DNA of 64,000 nucleotides from Thermochaetoides thermophila DSM 1495 (taxonomy: Eukaryota; Ascomycota; Sordariomycetes; Sordariales; Chaetomiaceae). Shown in pieces: positions 43,454 through 54,641 of the stretch; within the stretch, counting starts at the first letter, position 1, and each line of letters begins with the position of its first letter. A program made the translations under genes and the position numbers. Where the stretch lies: assembly GCF_000221225.1 (NCBI RefSeq), contig NW_006383034.1:1984001-2048000 (forward strand). The letters run 5' to 3'. Below the pieces are notes generated by a model. That model was not told the DNA's origin, did not search any database, and saw only the letters and a program-made list of their open reading frames with translations.

Positions 43454-44758
43454 CTAATCAATGACACTTAGCGTTCCAACCTTACCCGTTTCAAAAGTCC
43501 ATCTATCGTAGAGATGAACTGATACATCTATGCTTTCGTTTACCTCAACTCCATCATCAAAATCTAATGACTCCTGCAGTTTTCTCCTCCTCTCTGGGTA
43601 AAGTGTAGCGTAGATCGCAGCCTGAAGTCCGCTCTGGAAGATCCTGGGCTTATGCGCCTGCAACGTCAATGATTCGGCAACCTCGCCAAAGTCCTTCGAT
43701 AAACTCACTGGTTTCCAGGGGTGCCGATTACTCACTGTCGTCGAGCCCTTGAGATTTCCGGAGCTCTTACCAGGCTGGGGCTGGGGGACGCTCTGCCCAT
43801 AGATATGACCCTTGCGCGGGGGTATTTCGACCAGCTTCGGTTTGACCTTCATAATCGGAACAGCCCTGGCGCATTCGATAGTCCAGGTGTAATTGCCCAG
43901 GTCGTTAAAATCCGGGGAGTCAGGTCTTCCTCGTTCGACACTTTTATTGGGGGTTGCATGTACCATATTGGGATTGACCGAAAGTAACGGCTCTTCTAGA
44001 CGCAAATGATGGAAAGAGATATTGTAGACCGGAAACGATTTTTCGGCCAGTCGGTCTCCTGAGTCGCAGAATGGTGATAGGAATGCCAGCTCGCTGTTTT
44101 TTTGACTACGACTTCTCGGTGCACACTGCAGTTTACCAGAAAGTTCTGGTACTTCGCAGGTTATGGATTTGGAGTCGGTCCTTGTTTTACGCTTTCTGCG
44201 ATGAACAATATGGCAGGCCGGAGCGGAGCTGCCCAAGTCGCTTTTGTCGAACTCGGCCACAATAGAATCAGCGTCAACAACATTGTATTGTGACGAGGGG
44301 ACGGGGGTCTGGAAAGGCTCCAAGCACCCAGAATTCGAAAAGACCCGCGAAAAGGGCTGGAGGAGTCGGCTGGAATCCGGTAATGTTTGAATCGGACCAT
44401 TGGTACCCAGATTCCAGTAGTCAAAACTTGGTTTTCGGCTTGAGGTTGTACCGTGACATAGGGGGGCCCAGGAAAGATAAGGTGCAGTCCCATCTTTGGA
44501 TTCTGGCGCTCTTGCAGTCTCCTCCAAAAGGGGTTGGCCAAAGACCGGGGCAATACTCATCGGATTGTGCCCAAGACTAACACTTGAGACAATGGGATGG
44601 CGAGTAGGATCAAGATACTCACTCTCTGAAGCCACAGGACTCCAGCTGAAAAGGGGTGTGGAGGCAAACACAACCTGAGGAGCTGGGTATCCTGTATTGC
44701 CAGCGAAGCTGGTCATTGAGGTCACCTGATACGTGGGCTTAGGAGACGGCAAGGCCAT
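43454..44758 (-). CDS. Hypothetical disordered protein, 434 aa; probably the 3' part of the locus upstream
   Basis: Uninterrupted frame from ATG 44758 (MALPSPKPTYQVTSMTSF). Composition is Ser/Pro-rich with few hydrophobic blocks and a basic patch HRRKRKTRT that could be a nuclear signal. The end is more ordered (IFQSGLQAAIYATLYPERRR, VHLYDRWTFET). No known domain. The frame is also open upstream of the ATG for 17 codons (TDGDELSHYPWAIPGS), back to a TAG at 44810-44812. Beyond that TAG, in the same frame, lies the last exon of the Myb-like block. The two may be one gene of about 620 codons split by that TAG. As annotated it would be a nuclear protein of unknown role. Confidence 0.65.
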   Translation of the reverse strand: MALPSPKPTYQVTSMTSFAGNTGYPAPQVVFASTPLFSWSPVASESEYLDPTRHPIVSSVSLGHNPMSIAPVFGQPLLEETARAPESKDGTAPYLSWAPLCHGTTSSRKPSFDYWNLGTNGPIQTLPDSSRLLQPFSRVFSNSGCLEPFQTPVPSSQYNVVDADSIVAEFDKSDLGSSAPACHIVHRRKRKTRTDSKSITCEVPELSGKLQCAPRSRSQKNSELAFLSPFCDSGDRLAEKSFPVYNISFHHLRLEEPLLSVNPNMVHATPNKSVERGRPDSPDFNDLGNYTWTIECARAVPIMKVKPKLVEIPPRKGHIYGQSVPQPQPGKSSGNLKGSTTVSNRHPWKPVSLSKDFGEVAESLTLQAHKPRIFQSGLQAAIYATLYPERRRKLQESLDFDDGVEVNESIDVSVHLYDRWTFETGKVGTLSVID

Positions 44759-44809
44759 AGAACCGGGTATGGCCCAGGGGTAGTGAGATAGTTCATCACC
44801 ATCGGTGAA

Positions 44810-45605
44810 CTAGTCAATGGTGCTCCGAACGTCCTCGAATTTTTGATTAGGCGCAGAGGGAAGACTTGTTATTTTGACTTCAGTTGCACTATTCAGTTGA
44901 TAGAATGTCTGCGGTCGTTCTTGGAGCTGAAGGCACCGCTCACGAAGTGAATGTTCGCTGACTCCCAAGACCTGTGAATCCTATTAATGACCGGGAGCGA
45001 AGTCTTCCATAAGACAGCATCGATAGTACCTGTGACATAACACTCCAGTCTTCATTTTTGCTGATCATAAACATCAATTTTTCGTCAAAGTCCGCTTGCC
45101 AGATAGATGAAGGATCCTGTTTGGACAGTCAGCGGATCAGTTTCAGATGAGTTCCCTACTTGAACCGTCGCAACTAACCATATTGCCATTAAGCTTGGAT
45201 GTTAGGAGCTATCAAGAACAATATTTTGTTTAACTTTTTACAAAAAGATGACCTGTATTTGGTGATAAGGATGCGCGTAACAATACTGCTGATGGACTGC
45301 TTCAAGATAGTCCGTGATCCGAGGGCGGTTGTGGCGAACTAGTGATGATGGATTATGCGCGGTGTTGATGTCAACCACAACACCAAGTTTGAGCTTGCAA
45401 ATTTCAGCTCTGCAATCTAGTACTCAGTGGGGAATGTGCTGACAGTGGCGCTTGCCTTCTCACACCAGGTACCTGGCACGATAGGTAAGACTTGAGGTAC
45501 TTACCATATCTCGGGCGTCTACACTCAGCATCGACCAGTCGCGCCAAACTTTTGTGAATTGAGTCAGAGGCTACTAACTTACGTCCCACGATCCCATCTC
45601 CGCAT
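44810..45605 (-). CDS. Multi-exon protein with Myb/SANT-like segment, ending at an in-frame TAG
   Basis: Exons: 45605-45583 (uncertain), 45548-45505, 45416-45253, 45208-45179, 45116-45030 and 44971-44810, all in phase, about 169 aa. Readable parts: LARLVDAECRRPRY, DCRAEICKLKLGVVVDINTA, RPRITDYLEAVHQQYCYAHP, LLTSKLNGNM, DPSSIWQADFDEKLMFMISK, EDWSVMSQ joined to VLGVSEHSLRERCLQLQERP. The W...DEKL...DW..MSQ.LGVSE..LRERC spacing resembles a Myb/SANT helix-turn-helix, a weak assignment. The first intron would be only 34 nt (45582-45549) and the third has a GTCATC donor, so the 5' end is unsure. The TAG at 44812 is followed in frame by the 434-aa block. Confidence 0.5.
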
Positions 45606-45846
45606 GTATCACCAGAGACCGGCCAACTCCCGTCCAACGGCTTTACGTTTTAACTGTTGAAAGATTACCAAATGCTATGTGCAGGCACAGCTATTTTAAC
45701 GAAGGCCTATCCGGCTCCAGGAAAGCTCATCGTCACCGGCCCAGGACTGAGTTCTCAGCGCCCATCCTGAAAAGGGACGCTACTTCATTAAAGTGAGTTT
45801 GGCCGGTGAGCACCAGCAAGCCAGTCGGAAACATATCCGAAGTCAA

Positions 45847-45928
45847 TCGGGTATGGGTGTAGCGGTAACATCAGCGACTCTCAAATACGAGTGCTCGCTA
45901 GCCCGGGGTTCGACTCCCCGTATCCGAG
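45847..45928 (+). tRNA. tRNA-Glu (CTC) with a 10-nt intron
   Basis: 82 nt. The acceptor stem pairs TCGGGTA with TATCCGA (one G-U), discriminator G at 45928. The anticodon stem AGCGA/TCGCT has loop CTCTCA...C with anticodon CTC at 45880-45882. A 10-nt intron (AATACGAGTG, 45884-45893) follows position 37, and its GAG pairs with the anticodon as in standard pre-tRNA introns. The T arm CGGGG-TTCGACT-CCCCG matches eukaryotic tRNA-Glu. T4 terminator at 45932-45935. Confidence 0.9.
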
Positions 45929-48657
45929 ATATTTTAGGGCTCGTGTCCTTTTGATCGAGTCATGAGTGCACAGAACTTTTTTCGTGGACCGGCGCCTGCG
46001 GCGGATCCACCGAAAACGTCTTCGAATTTCAAAGTGATCCAGGTGAGACTGTAGACAAGGTGATTAAGACAATTTTTCATTTTCTAGGTGTCTTAATACT
46101 TATTACTATTTTAAATAAAGCGTTAAAAGTGAGAAAATACCTATTATAAATAGTTTTTCATCTGTTGCAATATTAGATTCGAAGTGTTTCCCTGGAGAGT
46201 AAGAATCACTCTCCGATCTTGACTAACATATAAGGCACATCAGGTACCCTTAGCAGGCCCTCATTGTCCTTGAGCTCGAGTCTGTACCTTCGTAACAGAC
46301 CAGAATCTTACCTCTGGTGTCACGAACAATAAGGGCTCCATCTGGAAGACTGGGTTCCGTGCAGCCAACTAATCGGAGTAAAAGAGTGTTCTGATCCATC
46401 AAATTCAGATATCCGCCCCCAACGACTCCACGCATTGGGGAGGCGCTCCTCAACACCAAGAGGAATTTAATCCTCAACACTCAAGGATGCTGATTCTCAA
46501 CGGTCTGTGCCATTGAGGGGGAAGGAGCAAAGGAAGGCACAAAAGTGTATGAGATAGAGATAGTTTTCAAGCAGGGAGATCTGGCCGATGAAGCTCCTCG
46601 TCAGCGATACAAACAGTTGTCCGTTCAACTAGTGATTACAGCGATCATTCTGACTGTGTGAGAACTCCTCTCTCTCAGCTTCAGAGGTCTGGTACCTCTC
46701 GAAACCCATCTCTAGGAGGCCTTTCTGGATCGTCATATTCAGGCTGACATGACGTCGATATCAGGACGGAACTTGCCGCTGGCTGCTCGCCCTGTCGCCG
46801 GGCGGATCCGATGAGGCTCTTGGCACCCGCATTGACGTCGGCTGGGCCGTTATGATGTCGCCGTGATTCGGGTACAGGGACATGGTGGCGCGGTAATGGA
46901 ACCGTAAACCGATTTGATGAGGAAACTACAAAGCACATACCGTTTGTTATGAAGCATGGAGGGTGACTGAAGTTCTACCTTTGGATAGGATGGTCAACAC
47001 AACAAAGAGAGGAAATAACCGTAGGATCAACCCTATTCGACTCATTGGGTTGAACCGGCGAAGCAGTATAACAGCATTGTCACACAGGGACTGCTGCTAA
47101 GGAGTAATTGTGGTTTATATCGACGAGCAAGAAGCTCGCTGCCACAATACTGCGCTGCCTCCACTGTTTTCGCACGATAACAACTAAAGTTGGTAAGTAG
47201 TGTGGCTTGGTGACACAACCACAAAGAACTGTAAAAGGAGGGATTAGTTTCGTTAAGTAAGTTACGATGCAGGTGAAGAGGTCCGTTTAAAGCGTAAATT
47301 CTGGCGTCGGAGCCAAGTCCTCCTGCTGTCAGCTTTTGTCTCCAGTTCAACCACTTGTTTTTCCAGAGAACAGAACCCATGATACTAGGGTCTCCTCAGG
47401 AGTTCATTGGGGGCCGGATCCCACTTCAACCTTCCCGCAGTCGTTGTTTGGACAACAACCTGCGATAAGGAATGTTTAGCTAGGTAGATCTCCCCAGCAG
47501 TAATTCGCCAAGTTTTCACACGTCCACTGTGCTGTCGGAGCCTTGGGGCCGTGAACTACTCCGATGTGACATAAACACTCCTTCAGCTCCAGTTCCTGAG
47601 CCATTGTGCGACCTGAAGCAACAACTGCTAGACGACAGTTCTCGTAACACCAAAACTCTTACAGCTCTTGCGCAGTCACAATAATCTCCGCATGAGTTTA
47701 TACCACGAAGTCACCCACCCTTCATGCCTTACTCACATGACTTGGCTAATCCTCTATGACTTTGCGTCGCACCTCACCATGCTGGATGTTTATTGACTTT
47801 CCCTCGGTTCATTAACGGCTCATGCCAACATTCTCGATGGTACTTTGTCTTGGCAAGCCCTCAAGACGTGGACCCAGTGTGACGGGACCGGCGTTGTTGC
47901 ACGATCAATCGATTGATGGAGGATTGTAGGAATGCCACCGTAAGAACTTGGCACTTTTAACGGATCAGAGACTGTTAAGAAGATTTTCTAGGAACTTCAT
48001 GGCAAAAGGATTCAATCCATTTTGGGCAGGACCAGCTTAATATACGAACGCCTAGTCAGCGGGACCCATGCATTGCCCTAGATGTAGTGCTATGTAACCT
48101 ATGGAGTCATCGTTTGCGCAGGATGTCGCTGGCTGTACTTCTCCATAATGTCCTCGATCCTTGCGATAGCCAAAGCCTCATGCTTAATGACGATTTGGCC
48201 ACTAGTGAGTCACTTCTGGAGTTGTGTGAGAAGCGTGACTCGATGGTCGAAAAGGAGGTGAGGGAGGAATTTGAGGAGAAAATTTACGAATGGGGTTGAT
48301 ATGCAATTGCAATGTCTGGGAGAGATGAATTTGTTACAGGTGCCGTGAAAAAGAGAAGAACAGGTCGCGGGAGTATTGAATTGAACTGAATTGCATTTCT
48401 GACACGTATTAACTATGACGATGCTCGGTCGTGCCCACGACGCCGACAGGCAAAAAAAGCATATATGCACTGGCTAGTTTAAGCTGTGTATACGCGGGGA
48501 AAACCCTGAGGGGGGACACCGGTGTGTATCTGCGAGACAAAGGAGTGATGTTAGAAACAAGGAAAAATGTAGGAAAAGAAAAAAATATTGGTTAGGAGGG
48601 GAGAGCGTTAGGATGTGGGCGTCCACACTAGACGGTTGTGATTCTGGTTTTTTGTCG
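45929..48657. other. Gene-poor decayed region
   Basis: 2.7 kb without a supported gene. AT-rich near 46080-46170. A minus-strand ATG frame of 85 codons at 46938-46681 and another leader-like frame (MSRIGLILRLFPLFVVLTIL, near 47045) could be exons of a small secreted protein, but no in-phase splice joins them. Otherwise only scattered short frames. Confidence 0.45.
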
Positions 48658-49450
48658 TTAGGGGTGTGCATCGTTCGAGATTGTAAGGTCGTGTGTAAGG
48701 GAGAGCCGGGAGTGGGCCGTAGAATGGGAATCCTTTGTCCTGTCTGATGGTCTATGGGTGAGCCGTAAAGTTCGAGTTGTGATTTTATATTCCCGAATAG
48801 TTGGTATGAGTATTAAGATGCCCTGGGTCAGGGCGGCTGGCGCGCGGGTTGTTGGAGGAGAGGGGGCGTCTGGAGACCGTCGCGCCGCAAGAGCAAGTTT
48901 TGATCGTACTTGGAGGTTGTTGAATCGGACGTGATACTCGGGGAAGTCACTGCATTCCGATGCCTCGGAAAACCACCTAGAGAGGAACCTCCTGTCGAAC
49001 AGGCTGAGGAAAGCTTTGGCCGAAGGGTCGTCCCAGAGGCTGGATTGCGGTTCATTGGCCCTCCACCATGACTCCATATCCGGTGGCGGGACCTTTTATG
49101 GTTTGGGCGAGGCTAAGGGAGCCCGAGCCAAGCTCTAGGCCCCGGACGGCATGGCTTCCAGAGAGGTCCTGGTTGGATTCCTTGGGCTGTTTGACGCAGA
49201 CTAGACCAGTCTCTGTGCGGGGAAATATGCAACCCTTCTCCGTAGTGGATGGTTTGGAGGTAGAGTTTAGATCCGATTCCGCTACGTGTACCTTTTCTGG
49301 TCTAGTAGGTACTGTGGGTGTAATCCATCGAGCCACCCTAGCCACGGCGTTTGGATGGTACGCCAGACCGGGAGAAGAACCCTGAGGGTTACCTGGGCAG
49401 CTGTAACGGGTGACTTGGTCTGGTACAGACAGGGATCGACAATGGGTCAA
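48658..49450 (-). other. Broken open frames next to a dispersed repeat, possibly mobile-element derived
   Basis: Two overlapping minus-strand frames. The upstream one (49450-49052) contains SHAVRGLELGSGSLSLAQTI. The downstream one (49077-48658, ATG start) contains SLWDDPSAKAFLSLFDRRFL and FPEYHVRFNNLQVRSKLALA. They meet at 49052-49077 with a frame change, as in a frameshifted gene. The upstream frame begins inside the repeat at 49403-49575. No domain recognised. A repeat-borne gene or gag-like remnant is possible but unproven. Confidence 0.35.
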
Positions 49451-49575
49451 ATGGGTTAGATAATGGCTACTGACGATGTGGGGTGCACAGCGAAGTCAAT
49501 TACTATGTGTAATAATCTTTCTTGGTCCTCAGTGTCCTTGTGTTGGGGAGAGGAAAACCAAGAGAAATCCTTCAT
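49403..49575 (+). repeat. Dispersed repeat, copy 1 (inverted partner at 63.8-64.0 kb)
   Basis: Positions 49403-49501 match the reverse complement of 63866-63964 at 98 of 99 bases by eye. The match continues more weakly to about 49575, with differences mostly C/T and G/A (for example GTGTCCTTGTGTTGGGG versus GTGTTCTTGTGTTAGGG). The pattern fits copies of a transposable element that diverged by transition mutations. Confidence 0.85.
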
Positions 49576-51374
49576 ATTTCCATGTAGCCCCCTTAATAAA
49601 ATCCCTTTGCCCTTGCGAGTGCCTCGCGGTCTCCTGCAATCTTCAGGGGTTCTCTTCAGCGTGGCAAGGTAAACAAACTCATTCTTGCCACCCCCTCATA
49701 TTTCCCGGGCTCTACCAATCAGATATGCCTTTGCCATTCTCATCTCTTGTATCATCGGTGTTCTATATGTTGGCTGTTAAGGATATTTCTTCTCCTTGGA
49801 CCGACGTGTCCATGTGACAGTAGCTTTGAACAAGACCTCCCGGACCGCACCGAGGCCGGCGAGTGTCAGCTGACCCCTAGCCCCGGCTCTAAAAGGTCTA
49901 TATCAAGTTCAGCCAGGCCATATATCAGGAGGGCATCACTACCGTGTTGAAAATGTTTGGTCCAGATTTGGGAGGAAAGCTTTTAGCTTTAATGTTGAGA
50001 GTCTTTTTCATAGGCACACCATGCAGGATGTGGCAGCTGCTCTCGAGGATGCTTGGGCTCATCGGCTTAGTTCACCACCCAGAACTACTCCGAGCCACTT
50101 CATTGAGGTCTACGGAGGAGACTGAAAGGTCGTCAGACAGAAGAGTAAGCCGATATAAGTACGTCTTATGTCGCTTCGAGCCTAATTCACGCGGGGAATG
50201 TACATGACGTCTGTTTTGTTGGGGTACGCTCTAAGACCGAGGCCGTTTACCTTTTGATGTAAGGACTGGACACGAAGAGCAGCATGGAGTGGCAGTTGGG
50301 TCGGGTCCCGGCTCCAAGAGAGTTGTGCGTGGTCGTCCGAACACATGAACGACGCCCTTTGTTGCGACGTAGTGATGATGGGTTATGAGTATAACACGAT
50401 GAGTATTGGTGACCATGGGGGATCCTTGGGGCAGCCCAGTGTCCGAATGAAAGGTAGATCGTGCCCACCTGAAGGAGAAGCGACGCCTCTTGCAGAAGGT
50501 CGTTGCCACCCTGGAGATGCTTGGGTGCCGCCCCTGGTCCATCAGGACTGAACTGAGGGGCAGGCCAAGTCCACGTCGAGTGTAATCAGTAGCCCGTGGT
50601 ATCCTTGGCCTGATCTGGTCTCCAGGTCACGGGAGTATTCTAGACGATGTATGGACCCGTTCTGCAAAGCCAGTTACCCAGACTTAAACGGTAATGGCAG
50701 GACTTGGGTGAAGATATATATGCCTATGGGAAAGAGGTTCCTAGTGGGTGAAGAGCATGGATGCTGGGTACGTATTTCCATGTATATGCAACTCTTCCAG
50801 AAAACTAATGTCATTAGTTTTTTTACTCCTGCGGCGCCAGTGTACCGTCTCATATTCCATTCCGATTCATGTGGTGCAAACGCAGTCATAAGGAAAATGA
50901 AAACTGGCTCTAGAGCAGCCGGTGGTAAAACGCGTCCACACATTCAGTGGCATATTTGACTGGTGGGATTGAAGAGCTGGGAGATGTCTGAAGGAGACAG
51001 GATACGCGAGGAATCTTTATAGTAAAACCCCCTGGGTGGCATTGGATGTCCAAGCGGTGGGCAGGTCATCTGACGAATGCCCGGATGCCTGGTTGCGGGC
51101 CGAAATGCAACGTTTTCCCTGGGTTGTAATGGCAGCCTGGAAGGATCCGCATTATCTCTTGCCAAGTAGATTTGTGGCTTTCAACTATTGGTAAGCCTCA
51201 ATGTTGTAGATTTGGAAGGCTCGACATATATATGATCACCGTTGACTCACTAGTTGAGGTATAAGTCTATAATCAATATCCCAAGCCCCTTTCAAAGTTC
51301 AACCCAAACCAACAGCTATCCTAGCCTTCTGCAGCTCTCCAGGCAATTACGAGCAGCCACGGCGCCCTAATCCA
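49576..51374. other. Repeat-like decayed region
   Basis: No supported gene. A minus-strand frame at 50542-50231 contains TGLPQGSP, the turn motif of LINE-type reverse transcriptases, but the flanking residues do not continue the domain. At most a mutated RT scrap. Other frames are short and featureless. Confidence 0.4.
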
Positions 51375-52514
51375 ATGATGACTCCTCAGCAACCATGTCC
51401 GCCCGCTGCCCCTACCTTAAAATTTGAAGCTCTCCTCGCCCCACATCCAATCCTATGCCGTCTCGCCAACTACATATCAACCCTTGATCTCTACCACCTC
51501 GCCGTCACCCGCCGGACAGCCTACGCCAATATCTGTGCGAACAAGCTTACTTGGGTAACCCTCAGAGCGCGGACGAAGTGCGACGGTACCGGGCGCGTCG
51601 CCCGTGTGCGAGATCCCTATGCCTTGCGCACAGCAGGAATCCATGGGGTTGTATCTAGGCTGAAGAAGCCGCCGATGACTGAGGGGAGAGAGTTTGCTGC
51701 TGTGAATGTGATACCAATTGTTCCTTGGAAGCAGAAAAAATATGAGGAAGGTATGTATGAGGCGCCTACGGGAGGTTGTGATGAAGAACGCGTGAGGGAG
51801 TGTGAGAAGTGTGGGATTAAGATTTGTGCCGAGTGTCCATGGCAAGGCAGATATCATGGGACAGTCGATAGGCTACCAAACAATGCACCAGATACCAATC
51901 CAAAGCTTATATTGAGCCTCTGGACAACGGAGTCGTTGGTGGCGTACTGTGAAAGGTGTGATGAGAGGGTGGAGCGAAGAGTAAGAATGAAGTACGGAGT
52001 GCGGCAGAACGAAGGAGGTTCGCATACAGATGCTCGCAATAGGATGGACCTGGATGGTGGGAACAATGTCCAACACGACGGCCAAGATGAGCTCATTTGC
52101 AATTGCAACGTCTTTGATCGCTGGATTTGCCTTCCCTGTCGAGGCAAAGAATTAAAAGCCTGCACGGAGTATTATTCCATCCGGGTGTCGTATGTCAGGC
52201 TTCATTTTAATGGAATGCTAGGAGCGCAAAAAATGGCCACCAAGACTAAGAGGGTGATACCGCAACACTCGACATACGGGTACTACGTAAGTTTGTTTCT
52301 TCGAGATAGCCAATAGTAGTAGTGATATTTCTGGTTAAGAACCTGGAGGACTAATCTTTGTTTTCTCTACCGCTAGTTCTGCTGCCCCTGCGGCGCACTC
52401 GGGCCCCCTGCGATCAAGTTCCGCTGTGGATGGTGCAACAGACGTCACATGGAGGATGACCGTTGGCCAGTGTTTGACCCGCAGCGGGACCGAGCAAGCT
52501 TCCTTGAATGGTGA
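51375..52514 (+). CDS. F-box-like, cysteine-rich putative zinc-binding protein, 349 aa
   Basis: Exon 1 is 51375-52286, a 90-nt intron runs GTAAGT...CGCTAG, and exon 2 is 52377-52514; in phase. An N-terminal F-box-like segment (about residues 18-55: LLAPHPILCRLANYISTLDL, YHLAVTRRTAYANI) would bind Skp1 in an SCF ubiquitin ligase, if real. Downstream Cys pairs suggest zinc ribbons: CEKCGIKICAECPW, YCERCDERVERRV, LICNCNVFDRWICLPC, and in exon 2 FCCPCGALGP and RCGWCNRRH. The splice is needed for the last two Cys clusters. The combination of a degenerate F-box and Cys clusters is frequent in uncharacterised Pezizomycotina proteins. Substrate unknown. No signal peptide; probably intracellular. Confidence 0.75.
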
Positions 52515-53147
52515 AACAATGAGATTCACGGTATTATTGCTCTCCGGAATGTACCTCTTCCCGATGATGATGATGATCTCTAGGCCAAGCCGTTAGCTGT
52601 CATCGGGGGATATGTGGCGGATTATTATAACGCCTCAAGATTACGGACTTTTATTGAGGCTTAGCAAATGATATTGCTTGTCACGGAGTCTGAGTGAGTC
52701 CTGCTCTAGGCGTGCTTAGGCCTGAAGGGCAACTTTAGTCTGGATGCCGAAGGCCGGACGACCAGCAGGGAGTCTCATGCCCAAAAACCCGGATCTAAGC
52801 TTCCAACCGCCGGGAGATATTATAGGCAAAATGGGCAACGAATGGATTGCTACTTGCTTCACATAAAGGGAGGAAGTTATTGGACAAGCACTGTTCGGAG
52901 AATGGCAGTCATTTTCTATGCGGCAACATACCAAGATAGTCTTGTGGGATTCGGCAGTTGTGTTTAGATTGATCAAACAGGAAGATTACTCAGCAACGCT
53001 TTGCAACATCAATATCTCAATGCCATGTGTATATGTTGGACTCCATGAGATCTTCTATTCGGTTTCACGCATTCTCCTCAAATTCACCATCTTCTTAGCC
53101 CCTCACCATCCCAGCACAGTCACCACCGCACTTACCAAACTGTCACG
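52515..53147. other. Intergenic, promoter of second DUF1996 gene
   Basis: No supported gene, repeat or RNA. A GATGATGATGATGAT run lies near 52564-52578. Confidence 0.5.
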
Positions 53148-54498
53148 ATGCTCCTCCCGCTCCTCCTCACGGTAATACCCCTTCCAACCGCCGCACAACG
53201 CGGCTTCCCTGGCGGCACCGCCACGATGCTGCGGTTCGGCTGCTCCCAGCTCGTCATCGACCGCATCGATCCCCTCGTGAACCCCGGCGTCGCTCCCTCG
53301 CCCCACATGCACCAAGTGGTAGGCGGCAACGCGTTTAACGTCTCCATGCCTTATACAGACATTGCCGAAATCGCCACATGCACGACGTGTAGCTTCGCAG
53401 ATGACTTGAGTAACTACTGGACGGCGAATTTGTACTTCAGAGCGAGGAATGGGACGTACAAAAGGGTTAAGCAGGTTCCGAATAGGTGAGTGACGGGATT
53501 CTAAAGGGGGAATGGCATTGGGTGTTGATGGGGAGAGACAGGTTGCTTTTTGGGGATGAGTTTACGACTAAAACGGATGGCGGGTTTACGGTGTACTATG
53601 TTTCGCCTAGTAAAGGGGGTGTGACGGCGTTCAAGCCAGTAGGTGCTCATTTTCAAGTGTCGATCACTGAATGGATTTTACCCCTGGATAGAGCTGATAA
53701 TCTGGCCAGGGCTTCCGTATGCTCACGGGTGACGCCGCGCGTCGGGAAAAAGCCGACATGAAGTCACAAACCTGTTTCCGGTGCTTCGACGGTCCAGGAT
53801 TCGACGGTGACTTTCTCGCCCCTTGTGCCGACCCTGCTCGAGATACGGAAGAACTCCCTCAGAAGCCCTGCTACGGCGTAAGGTCGAATATTCTGTACCC
53901 AACGTGAGTCCAACATCAACAATCAGACCCCAAAACAAACATATCTCGACACCCTCCCAGCCAAGATACTAACCCCCAATCCCCTCCAGCTGTTGGGACG
54001 GCCAAAACCTCGACTCACCCGACCACAAATCGCACGTCGCCTACCCCGTCGCCGGCCCTCAATTGTTCACAGGCAACCAAGTAGGCGAAGAATGCCCTCC
54101 AACTCACCCCGTGAAAATCCCCCAACTAATGCTCGAAATCATCTGGAACACAACCGAGTTTATGAACAAGGACGACTGGCCCGAGGACGGGAAGCCCTTC
54201 GTCTTGTCGACGGGGGATACCACGGGGTACGGACAGCACGGGGACTATGTGTTTGGGTGGAAGGGGGATTCGTTGCAAAGGGCGCTGGATAGTAGTTGTC
54301 TGGGGGCGAGGTGTGCCGATTTGAAGGTGCAGAGCGTGGAGGAGGCCGGGAGGTGTAAGGTGCCGGTGAGGGTGGAGGAGGATTTCGAGGGGTGTAAGTG
54401 CCTCTATCTTTCTCGCTGATGTGTGCCAATGACTGACCTTCTTCCATTTAGGGATGGCAAAGCTGCCTGGTAATCCGATGATGGAGTGGGGGAAGTGA
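53148..54498 (+). CDS. Secreted DUF1996-domain protein, copy B (5 exons)
   Basis: Exons: 53148-53485, 53542-53638, 53710-53903, 53990-54393 and 54452-54498; 1080 nt, 359 aa, all in phase. Signal peptide MLLPLLLTVIPLPTAAQ. Same blocks as copy A: ATMLRFGCSQLVIDRIDPL, HMHQVVGGNAFNVSM, CTTCSFADDLSNYWTANLYF, GFRMLTGDAARR, CWDGQNLDSPDHKSHVAYP, CPPTHPVKIPQ, TGYGQHGDYVFGW and a short tail after W. Three intron positions coincide with copy A (after FKP, before CWDG, before the final W). One early intron is unique to B and four introns of A are absent. This is consistent with an old tandem-type duplication followed by intron gain or loss. Biochemical role unknown; extracellular. Confidence 0.92.
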
Positions 54499-54641
54499 TG
54501 TCGTCGAAAAGAGGTTAGGAGAGGGTAAGTTAGCGGACAATGTTATTTCCCCAGTTGCTAGTTAGTTACACCAGACTCGACATGTCGTTGATACAATAAG
54601 ACCTCTCAATTTTATCCATACGTGCACGACCCTTTAGTCCT

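Noticed and set aside
46681..47045. Two small minus-strand frames, one with a signal-peptide-like start
   Set aside because: No in-phase intron joins them and neither has a recognisable product.
50231..50542. TGLPQGSP motif suggesting LINE reverse transcriptase
   Set aside because: Only the short turn motif matches; neighbouring residues and the YxDD box are not seen.
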